64,000 nucleotides of DNA from Candidatus Mycolicibacterium alkanivorans (GTDB lineage Bacteria; Actinomycetota; Actinomycetes; Mycobacteriales; Mycobacteriaceae), in contig NZ_JAIVFL010000001.1 in NCBI RefSeq assembly GCF_022760805.1, positions 1,674,001 through 1,738,000 of the forward strand, read 5' to 3'. The notes under the pieces are model-generated. The model saw only the letters and a list, made by a program, of their open reading frames with translations. It had not been told where the DNA came from and did not search any database. A program made the position numbers and the translations under genes. This document shows, one piece after another, positions 57,080-64,000 of the stretch. Within the stretch, counting starts at the first letter, position 1, and each line of letters opens with the position of its first letter.

Positions 57080-57269
57080 CGTCGCACATAGGCCCCTGAC
57101 AGGCCATTGTCCAGAATCTCAAACCTCCAACAGAGGCTTTGCGCTGGGCGGATGCCGTTGGCGCTGGGGCGTGTGCTGATTGGTGCATGATCCAGCGTCC
57201 GCACAACTCCGTTGCCAGAGCAGCCGCGATCCCGATCACACCCTCGGGAGGTTTGTGCCGGTCTAGTCG

Positions 57270-58774
57270 CAATGCCGCTCAGTTAAGGGTGTGACTGTTG
57301 GGTCAAGTGTGACGGGTGCGGCGTGTCGGGGAGTTGGGGCAGCGGAACTCCCGGTATGGATGGATTGTCCGACCAAAGACACCATCTCACCTGGGAGTTC
57401 CGCTGTCTGTTCAGTCTGTCATTCGTGGTTCGGTGGTGGTTGGTGCGGGTCGGTTCGCGCCCGGTCACCTCGGTGGGTTGACCCAGATCGTCCCGTTCGA
57501 GATGGTCGATGCGGTGCTGGAATCGACCCGGACGGTGCAGGCCAGGGTGCGGGCGTTGCCGTCGCGGGTGGTGGTGTACCTGCTGCTGGCGGCGGCGCTG
57601 TTCGCCGAGCTCGGCTACGGCCAGGTGTGGGCTCGGATGACCGCGGGCCTGGACGGGATCGACGTCGCCGATCCGGTGTCCTCGGCGTTGGCGCAGGCCC
57701 GTCGCCGCATCGGTGTCAAGCCGCTGCGGGAGCTGTTCGACCTGGTCCGCGGTCCGGCCGCCGGTGCGGCGCGATGGCGGGGCCTGCTGGTATGCGCGAT
57801 CGACGGCACGTCGATGTTCACCCCCGACACCGCGTCGAATCTGGCCGCGTTCGGCCGGGTCGGCGGCGGCAACGGCCCGTCGGGGTATCCGATGCTGCGG
57901 ATGCTGACCGTGGTCGCGTGCGGCACCCGCACCGTACTGGGTGCCGTCTTCGGCACCTTGAGCGTGGGCGAAACCAACTATGCACCAAAGCTTCTGGGCT
58001 GCCTCCGCCAGGGCATGCTGCTGCTCGCCGACCGTAACTTCGCCGCCGCGGGCCTGATCGAGCAGGTCGCCGCCACGGGCGCTGACCTGCTGTTCCGCGC
58101 CAAGACCAACCGCAAACTCCCCGTGATCGGCCACTGCGGTGACGGCTCGTGGCTGTCGCGGATTGACACGACGACCGTGCGGGTGATCGACGCCCAGGTC
58201 GCCGTGCGACTCGCCGGGGGCCCACGTCGCAGCGAGCGCTACCTGCTGATCACCACCCTCACCGACCACCGGCGATACCCCGCCACCGAACTGGTCGCCC
58301 TCTATCACCAGCGGTGGGAGATCGAAACCTCCTACCTGGAACTGAAATCCACCATCCTCGGCGGCCGGGTGCTGCGCGCCCGCACACCCGACGGGATCGC
58401 CCAGGAGATCTATGCCCTGCTGGTCACCTACCAAGCGCTGCGCATCGCGATATCCGATGCCACCGCCACCGCCGCCGCCACCACTGACCGCGCGGGCTTC
58501 AGCATCGCGCTCAACACCGCCCGTGACCAGGTCATCCAGGCCGCCGGCGTCATCGCCGACACCACTATCGACCTCATCGGCAAGATCGGCCACGCCGTGC
58601 TCGATCACCTGCTCCCGGCCCACCGCCGCAGAACCAGTCCCCGCGTCGTCAAACGCGCCATCTCCAAACACCGCGCCAAAGGCGACATCGACCGCAACAG
58701 CTACAAGATCACCGTCGACGTCACCATCAACGGCCAGTTGACAACCGGCCCATGACCTTAACTGAGCGGCATTG
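57270..58774 (+). mobile_element. Intact IS4-family insertion sequence with 10-bp target duplication
   Basis: Perfect 19-bp terminal inverted repeats, CAATGCCGCTCAGTTAAGG at 57270-57288 and its complement at 58756-58774, bound the element. Identical GGTCTAGTCG direct repeats flank it (57260-57269 and 58775-58784). It carries one intact transposase gene. Perfect ends and duplication indicate a recent insertion. The right duplicate supplies the stop codon of the neighbouring small gene. Confidence 0.95.
57316..58755 (+). CDS. IS4 family transposase
   Basis: 479 residues from GTG 57316. The N-terminal domain (LGGLTQIVPFEMVDAVLEST) belongs to the IS4 transposase N-terminal family. The DDE catalytic core has CAIDGTSMFTPDTASNLAAF (first Asp) near 157, LLADRNFAAAGL (second Asp) near 235, and the Y-(2)-R-(3)-E-(6)-K signature YHQRWEIETSYLELKS near 333, which holds the Glu. 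The gene is intact. The first 25-30 codons overlap the left end and the true start may lie slightly downstream. Confidence 0.93.
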   Translation: MRRVGELGQRNSRYGWIVRPKTPSHLGVPLSVQSVIRGSVVVGAGRFAPGHLGGLTQIVPFEMVDAVLESTRTVQARVRALPSRVVVYLLLAAALFAELGYGQVWARMTAGLDGIDVADPVSSALAQARRRIGVKPLRELFDLVRGPAAGAARWRGLLVCAIDGTSMFTPDTASNLAAFGRVGGGNGPSGYPMLRMLTVVACGTRTVLGAVFGTLSVGETNYAPKLLGCLRQGMLLLADRNFAAAGLIEQVAATGADLLFRAKTNRKLPVIGHCGDGSWLSRIDTTTVRVIDAQVAVRLAGGPRRSERYLLITTLTDHRRYPATELVALYHQRWEIETSYLELKSTILGGRVLRARTPDGIAQEIYALLVTYQALRIAISDATATAAATTDRAGFSIALNTARDQVIQAAGVIADTTIDLIGKIGHAVLDHLLPAHRRRTSPRVVKRAISKHRAKGDIDRNSYKITVDVTINGQLTTGP

Positions 58775-58777
58775 GGT

Positions 58778-59005
58778 CTAGTCGAAATCAGGAACGATGT
58801 CGTGATTCGCAGGTTCCCCGGGTTTGTGATTGGGTGCGGCGGCGACATGTGTCCACACGGTGGGCTGGTAGTAGTCAGACCAGCGACCCGGACGTCCGTA
58901 GTGCACCGCGAGCACACCTCCGGTGAGGAATTCGAATATATCGCCGTCCTCGTACTCCCTGGGATCATGGTCCCCTTCGTTAACGAGCCACACCGTGAAC
59001 GCCAT
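58778..59005 (-). CDS. Small hypothetical protein, tandem paralogue A
   Basis: The 75-residue protein reads MAFTVWLVNEGDHDPREYED, then GDIFEFLTGGVLAVHYGRPG and YYQPTVWTHVAAAPNHKPGE. Its stop codon (TAG, 58778-58780) falls inside the 10-bp target duplication of the IS4 element and was preserved by it. It resembles the next gene (EFL-x2-GVL-x-V, YY-x-P-x-x-W). Function unknown; possibly a small beta-sheet protein. Confidence 0.65.
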   Translation of the reverse strand: MAFTVWLVNEGDHDPREYEDGDIFEFLTGGVLAVHYGRPGRWSDYYQPTVWTHVAAAPNHKPGEPANHDIVPDFD

Positions 59006-59135
59006 ACTCGGGAGTAGGGCGTGAAGGCGACTCCGAAGTCAGCGGTTGCGGGAGCCGACTGCCGTTCTGGTCAGGCGCAATATCCGTTACACGCGCCCAG
59101 AGGTATCCATGAAGTCAGACCAATCGGCGTGGCCG

Positions 59136-59330
59136 CTACGGCGCGAGCCTCAGGCCGGATTCGTGCCCGTCTCCTGCGATCAGCGTCTTCCAAACACCCG
59201 CCGGGAAGTAGTATGTCTTTCCGGTAGACGAAACCCGAACCTTGAGGACGCCATCAACCAAGAATTCGTAAGTGTCTTCGTCCCCGTAGTCGTTGGTGGG
59301 GTCGTCGTGAAATTTCACTTTGAATGTCAT
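59136..59330 (-). CDS. Small hypothetical protein, tandem paralogue B
   Basis: The 64-residue protein reads MTFKVKFHDDPTNDYGDEDT, then YEFLVDGVLKVRVSSTGKTY and YFPAGVWKTLIAGDG. It aligns with the preceding paralogue over its first 50 residues. A TCATGCC/GGCATGA inverted repeat (59327-59348) overlaps the start codon. Its base composition is visibly lower in GC than its neighbours, hinting at foreign origin. Function unknown. Confidence 0.62.
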   Translation of the reverse strand: MTFKVKFHDDPTNDYGDEDTYEFLVDGVLKVRVSSTGKTYYFPAGVWKTLIAGDGHESGLRLAP

Positions 59331-59576
59331 GCCGGTAGTGTGGCATGAAGGCTGGCCCCGAAGGTTGCGGTTGACGACAACCGGTTGGCGCCCTGTACCA
59401 GCGCTGAAGGTTCGGCACGGTTCGCTGATTTCCGCGAGAGGTTCATCCAGGTGGCAAGGAGTGCGCGTTCGCCACTACGGTTGCGCCACTGGCAGTCGAA
59501 CGGTTGGGGCGGTGCTCAACGCCTACCCGCAAGCCGCGAGCAGACGATCACGCGCCACCACTTCAGAAGCGAATAG

Positions 59577-60176
59577 GTGCCACAGCTGGTTTTGCTCGGG
59601 GTCGGGGCGATGAACTCCCCCCGCTACCGGCCGGCTGGGCTGCTGGTGACGTGGGCCAGACATCGAGTGATGCTCGACGGCGGGGGTTCCGCCGACCCCG
59701 GCGGGACGCTGGATGCCTGGCTGGTCAGCGATGAACACGCGGAGTTGATGCCGCAGATCCGGCGACGGGCCGCAGAACTGGGTGTGTCTGCGGTCATCGG
59801 TCCCTTCGAGGCAAATGACGTCCGGTTGCGGCCGCTACCGGTACGGCACACCTCGCACCCGACTGTCGGATATCTGATCGAGACAGCCCGGCAAAAGGCG
59901 GTGTGGGCGCCGGAGTTCTGCGACTTCCCCGAGTGGGCGGCCGGGGCAGATCTGATGTTCGCCGATGCGGCCGGATGGAACCGGCCGATCCACTTCGCCC
60001 GCAGAGTCGGCGGACACGCCTGCGTGCGAGACGTCGCCGAGGCGGCCCGCCGCGCCGGTGTACGGCGGCTGGTCTTTGCCCATATCGGCCGGCCCAGCAT
60101 CCGCGCGATCGACCGGGGCGAGCGCCCACCCTTCGGGCGATGGGGCCGCGAAGGCGCAGAGTTTCGGCTGCACTGA
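59577..60176 (+). CDS. MBL-fold metallohydrolase-like protein
   Basis: This 199-residue protein reads [20 protein letters not shown], then [20 protein letters not shown], ending [20 protein letters not shown]. The [10 protein letters not shown]...LLV...MLDGG layout is that of beta-lactamase-fold hydrolases (as in RNase Z-like proteins). The canonical HxHxDH motif is replaced here ([10 protein letters not shown]), although [14 protein letters not shown] and FADAAGW supply possible metal ligands. GTG 59577 is chosen. Catalytic activity is uncertain. The opposite strand carries the run-on frame of the cold-shock gene. Confidence 0.75.
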   Translation: MPQLVLLGVGAMNSPRYRPAGLLVTWARHRVMLDGGGSADPGGTLDAWLVSDEHAELMPQIRRRAAELGVSAVIGPFEANDVRLRPLPVRHTSHPTVGYLIETARQKAVWAPEFCDFPEWAAGADLMFADAAGWNRPIHFARRVGGHACVRDVAEAARRAGVRRLVFAHIGRPSIRAIDRGERPPFGRWGREGAEFRLH

Positions 60177-60460
60177 CGTAGCGTCGCTGGGATGCCCAGC
60201 ATCTTCCCGCGAAGCGACGTATTTCCACGAGACGGTGCCAAAAAACCCAGCCGCAGAAACGGCTTGAGATGAACGCGGCTGGCCTGCGGACCTTTGGCGC
60301 CCTGGGTGACTTCGAACTCCACCTGCTGGTTCTCCTCAAGGCTACGGTAGCCGTTGCCGTCGATTTCGGAGTAGTGCATGACGACGTCTGGGCCTTCTGT
60401 GCGCATGATGAAGCCGAAGCCCTTGTCGGCGTTGAACCACTTCACAGTTCCCTGTGTCAT
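59624..60460 (-). CDS. Cold-shock domain protein with lost stop codon (domain 60266-60460, run-on frame to 59624)
   Basis: From ATG 60460 with a strong AAGGAGA ribosome-binding site it reads [20 protein letters not shown], then [20 protein letters not shown] and [19 protein letters not shown]. This is a complete CspA-type nucleic-acid-binding domain of 65 residues. RNP1 is KGFGFI; RNP2 is altered (VVMHY instead of VFVHY). No stop follows; the frame runs 213 more codons antisense to the MBL gene with shadow-like composition. A rho-independent terminator begins within the last domain codons. A single missing T (CTC-TAA becoming CTC-AAG) would explain the loss. The mRNA probably ends without a stop codon. 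Confidence 0.78.
   Translation of the reverse strand: MTQGTVKWFNADKGFGFIMRTEGPDVVMHYSEIDGNGYRSLEENQQVEFEVTQGAKGPQASRVHLKPFLRLGFLAPSRGNTSLRGKMLGIPATLRQCSRNSAPSRPHRPKGGRSPRSIARMLGRPIWAKTSRRTPARRAASATSRTQACPPTLRAKWIGRFHPAASANIRSAPAAHSGKSQNSGAHTAFCRAVSIRYPTVGCEVCRTGSGRNRTSFASKGPMTADTPSSAARRRICGINSACSSLTSQASSVPPGSAEPPPSSITRCLAHVTSSPAGR
60240..60282 (-). terminator. Rho-independent terminator of the cold-shock gene
   Basis: On the minus strand CCAGCCGC (60282-60275) and GCGGCTGG (60254-60247) form a stem with a 20-base loop, followed by G and TTTTTT (60245-60240). It overlaps the end of the cold-shock domain codons, showing where the gene originally stopped. Confidence 0.8.
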
Positions 60461-60558
60461 TTGTTTCTCCTTGGCAGGATTCCGGGCCGCACTATGCGGT
60501 CCAGTGCACACAGGCGTTGATCTCGCCGGATCTACACGGTCCGGATTTCCCCCACCAC

Positions 60559-60896
60559 CAGTCCCCGGCTTCTGGGCGATTCACCTGCTCGTCGTCTGGG
60601 CCGCCATCTACCTCGCCTGGGGCCGCAGGATGCGACCCCAGTGGCGCAGCTACCGCTTCGCGGTCATGGTCACAGTGGTGTGGGCGGCAGTTACCTTCGC
60701 GTTCAACAGCTTCGCGGGAACCAACTACGGCTTCCTCAACATAAGACCCACCACCGCGAGTCTGCTGGACCTTTTGGGCCCGTGGCCGGTGTACCTGCTC
60801 ACCGCGACCACGCTCCTCCTCATGGTGTGGGCCCTGATGACCTGGCCATGGGAGCGGACACAACGACACACCAAGGAAGGTCCGCAGGTGGTCTGA
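60559..60896 (+). pseudogene. TIGR02206/YwaF-type membrane protein, C-terminal fragment
   Basis: The frame reads [60 protein letters not shown] and WPVYLLTATTLLLMVWALMT. These are the last three membrane helices of the TIGR02206 family. The N-terminal half and a start codon are missing; upstream lies the cold-shock gene. It is a remnant. Confidence 0.7.
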
Positions 60897-60923
60897 TCCG
60901 CATCGAATAGCGAGTGAGGAACT

Positions 60924-61106
60924 ATGATCGACACGAGAAGACCCCCACGACGCTGCTCGACGACCCGGCCGCCCTCGACCCGCCGCAGCCGCGTGAGGTG
61001 GCCAAGGAGTTGCGGACGGTGGGCCGAGACGTTGGCCGAGGTGCTCGACGGCCGGGACACCGCGCATACGATCCGGCTGCTGGCCCACATGCTCGACTCG
61101 GGCTGA
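60924..61106 (+). CDS. Possible small ORF, probably frameshifted
   Basis: ATG 60924 gives 60 codons. The last half (RWAETLAEVLDGRDTAHTIR, then LLAHMLDSG) looks like a real amphipathic helix, but the first half is Arg/Pro/Ser-rich. In the neighbouring frame the first half reads DDPAALDPPQPREVAKELR, which looks more natural. A frameshift near 61010 may have joined two frames. No family recognised. Confidence 0.35.
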   Translation: MIDTRRPPRRCSTTRPPSTRRSRVRWPRSCGRWAETLAEVLDGRDTAHTIRLLAHMLDSG

Positions 61107-61300
61107 CGGACGCTGACCGGCTATGTCCTGTCAGCTAAGCGGACGCCTCCCATCCTCGTAACGCGAATGGGGCGCTGAGGCGCGCAAATCGGGGTCAAAC
61201 GACCCTATTGGGGTCCCACGGACGTCCTCTCCGAAGACGAGGGCGGGCGACGCCGCAGTCGATGACGGGAGCCCTACCCATGACGCGATTGGGAGTTTGA

Positions 61301-62198
<898 letters not shown>

Positions 62199-62314
62199 CC
62201 CCTCTGGAAGTAGCCTCTGCCCGGTCCCTGGTGGTGAATCTGGGGCCCCCGCTCGCGGTGGTGGGTCGGTGATTCGCTCAACGTGGGGAGCCAGATCGAC
62301 ATGTATATTGCTGC

Positions 62315-64000
62315 GTGGCGTTGCTCGACCTCAAGGGGTCGGGCAAGGCTGGCGCTGTGGTTCTGGATGCCCGGCGTGTGGGATACCAGGGCACGCTGCA
62401 GCGTGTTAACTCTGGGGATGTGACCGCCGAACGGGTTCGACTGCGCACTCGCCCACCGCTGTGGCGTGAGCTGTTGGCGGGTCTTTGCGTCTTTGGGGTC
62501 TACGTTTTGGTGGCCGCGTTACCTGAGTCGGGACGGCGCGCGATAGCCGACCGAAACGCGCTGACTTTGCTGGCTTTCGAGCAATGGCTGCACATCGATG
62601 TCGAGAAGGCCCTCAATACGTGGCTGGTGGCCCATCCGATACTGGTGGTCGTCGCTAATTACGAGTACGCCTACGTGTATGTGATTAGCGCTTTCGGGCT
62701 TGTGTTCTGGCTCTACTTTCGCCACCCGAATGAGTATCCAGTTGCGCGCGATTCGTTCATCGTGCTCAACCTGCTGGCCATCGTCTGCTTTGCGCTGTTT
62801 CCGCTGACCCCGCCGCGGTTGCTGCCCGAATTGGGATATCTCGATACCGTCGTCGTGGGCACCACGTTCGGATCGTGGGGGTCACCGCTGATCTCACATG
62901 CCAACGAGCTGGCTGCGATGCCGTCGCTGCACGTGGCGTGGGCGTTGTGGGTCAGCGCGATTCTGGCCCGAGGCCGGCATGCGATCGCGCTGCAAGTCGC
63001 GGCGGCGGTCCATGTCGCGGTGACGGTCGTGGTGATCGCTGCGACCGCCACCCATTTCGTGGCCGACGCCATACCGGCCGTTCCGCTGGTCTGGCTCAGT
63101 GTTGTGCTGGCGGTGCGGCTTCGTGGCCCCGCCGACTCGGAGCCGGTACCGGCTGCTGACGCGTTCTTCCTTCATGTGGAAACCGATGCTGCGCCACAGC
63201 ATGTGGGCGGAATGGCGGTGCTGGCCCCCTCGGGCCCGAGCACCCCCACGCTGGATCAGATCCGCGCTATCGTTCGCGACGAGGTGCCGAACATGCCGCG
63301 GTTTTGCCAGCGCCTCAGTGCGAGTTCGACGTGGCGCCGGTGGCGGTGGGTGCCCGTCGATGCCGCCGAGATGGATTGGGACTGGCATGTCAGCGAGCGC
63401 GTGGTTGTGCCGGACGGCGGTGTCGACACCGTCGACGTGGCGTCGGCCGTGTTGAGTTCGGTCGTCGCCGAGCTGGCCGCCGCACCGCTGCCGCGCGACA
63501 GGCCGATGTGGCGGATCGTGCTCGTCCGCGAGATCTCGCCCAGACGCTGCGGACTGTTGTTGCTTGTGCACCATTGTGTGGCCGACGGCATGGGCGTCGT
63601 CGCGCACGCGTTGCATATCGTGCGCCCTCGCATAGAGGTGCCGACCGGCCGGAATCCGCCACGGGGTGCGGTGCGAACGGCTCTTGCCACTGCTAAGGGG
63701 TTGGCTCAATTGGCCACCGACGGCACGGCGCCCGCGAAACTGGGGGTTGGTTCACCGGCCCGACAGTTCGCAACTACTGTGCTCGATCTTGATGCCGTTC
63801 GGTCGCTTGCCCATGATCACCGCGCCACGGTGACAGAGGTGCTGCTCACCTTGGTGGGCACCGCAGTGGACCAGACACACCCCGCATTCGCTGAGGCGCT
63901 TGGCCAACGCCTGCGCGTGGCGGTCCCGGTCCCCGTCATGCTGGACGAACCAGGCTCCACACTCTCGGGCAACGTGACCGGAGCGGTGATGATCGACCTC
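62315..64000 (+). CDS. Bifunctional PAP2 phosphatase / WS-DGAT O-acyltransferase (partial, 3' end outside window)
   Basis: From GTG 62315 (VALLDLKGSGKAGAVVLDAR) the frame is open to the window end (562 codons). Residues 55-280 are a PAP2_3-type membrane phosphatase: several helices, PLTPPRLLPELGYLDTV, and the histidine motifs AMPSLHVAWALW near 202 and ATATHFVADAIPAV near 239. From about 295 a WS/DGAT domain begins, with the catalytic LLVHHCVADGMGVVAHAL near 411 and PMWRIVLVREIS before it. The fusion suggests dephosphorylating a lipid phosphate and acylating the product in one membrane protein. Substrate unknown. The C-terminus is not in the window. Confidence 0.88.
   Translation, partial: MALLDLKGSGKAGAVVLDARRVGYQGTLQRVNSGDVTAERVRLRTRPPLWRELLAGLCVFGVYVLVAALPESGRRAIADRNALTLLAFEQWLHIDVEKALNTWLVAHPILVVVANYEYAYVYVISAFGLVFWLYFRHPNEYPVARDSFIVLNLLAIVCFALFPLTPPRLLPELGYLDTVVVGTTFGSWGSPLISHANELAAMPSLHVAWALWVSAILARGRHAIALQVAAAVHVAVTVVVIAATATHFVADAIPAVPLVWLSVVLAVRLRGPADSEPVPAADAFFLHVETDAAPQHVGGMAVLAPSGPSTPTLDQIRAIVRDEVPNMPRFCQRLSASSTWRRWRWVPVDAAEMDWDWHVSERVVVPDGGVDTVDVASAVLSSVVAELAAAPLPRDRPMWRIVLVREISPRRCGLLLLVHHCVADGMGVVAHALHIVRPRIEVPTGRNPPRGAVRTALATAKGLAQLATDGTAPAKLGVGSPARQFATTVLDLDAVRSLAHDHRATVTEVLLTLVGTAVDQTHPAFAEALGQRLRVAVPVPVMLDEPGSTLSGNVTGAVMIDL

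Noticed and set aside
57283..58968. 561-codon minus-strand frame across the IS4-type element
   Set aside because: It spans the element ends and has shadow composition; the transposase on the plus strand shows the full DDE signature.
59307..59318. Perfect 12-bp palindrome GTGAAATTTCAC
   Set aside because: It lies inside codons of the 64-residue gene and is explained by coding sequence; no reason to treat it as an operator.

Overview
The window looks like the chromosome of a non-tuberculous mycobacterium (Mycolicibacterium/Mycobacterium type). It is uniformly GC-rich, uses many GTG starts, and carries typical mycobacterial families: Kgd, LprB/LprC/LprE lipoproteins, DUF732, Tap, UdgB, WS/DGAT acyltransferases and F420-type nitroreductases. 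From about 1 to 42600 the gene order follows, from memory, the M. tuberculosis H37Rv interval Rv1245c-Rv1278. No tRNA, rRNA or CRISPR array was seen.

Core part (1-42600). In order: a partial SDR, a secreted DUF732 protein, Kgd, a membrane-associated protein, an MFS pump facing a Balon/Rv2629-type ribosome-hibernation factor, a DHA2 pump, and an FAD oxidase. Next come a nuclease-helicase with a truncated GGDEF-EAL module joined in frame to its N-terminus, a frameshifted lprE, deaD and an acyltransferase. A five-gene NAD-coupled [NiFe] hydrogenase operon (hoxFUYHW) follows, where H37Rv has Rv1255c-Rv1256c. Then come GlcD-type oxidase, tap, udgB, a Ddn-like protein, HIT, a zinc-finger anti-sigma-like protein, amiB2, a decayed deoxyinosine glycosylase, small genes, an S4 protein, a heterodimeric ABC exporter facing lprB-lprC across a palindrome-rich promoter region, SixA, and an SbcD/SbcC-like pair.

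Accessory part (42600-62300). This is a stress/hypoxia-flavoured island: WS/DGAT, Mth938-like protein, a second PRPP synthase, flavodoxin, Hsp20, a tandem universal stress protein, DUF1918, an MBL-fold protein, cold-shock protein and small paralogues. Two DosR-box-like sites lie in front of the WS/DGAT and hsp20 genes. The island is heavily eroded by mobile DNA. It holds an intact ISL3-family element with a perfect 8-bp target duplication in a histidine kinase remnant, an intact IS4-family element with a perfect 10-bp duplication, a doubly frameshifted IS110-family transposase, a truncated IS630, an IS3 orfA scrap and a Tn554-like integrase/DUF6262 remnant. A flavodoxin plus ACP/AMP-ligase gene pair occurs twice, with at least one member of each pair broken. 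The cold-shock gene has lost its stop codon while keeping its terminator.

The right edge (62315-64000) opens a fused PAP2-phosphatase/WS-DGAT acyltransferase gene that runs out of the window. Taken together, the accessory genes suggest survival under low oxygen (hydrogen oxidation, storage-lipid synthesis, chaperone and USP functions), but this role is inferred from gene content.
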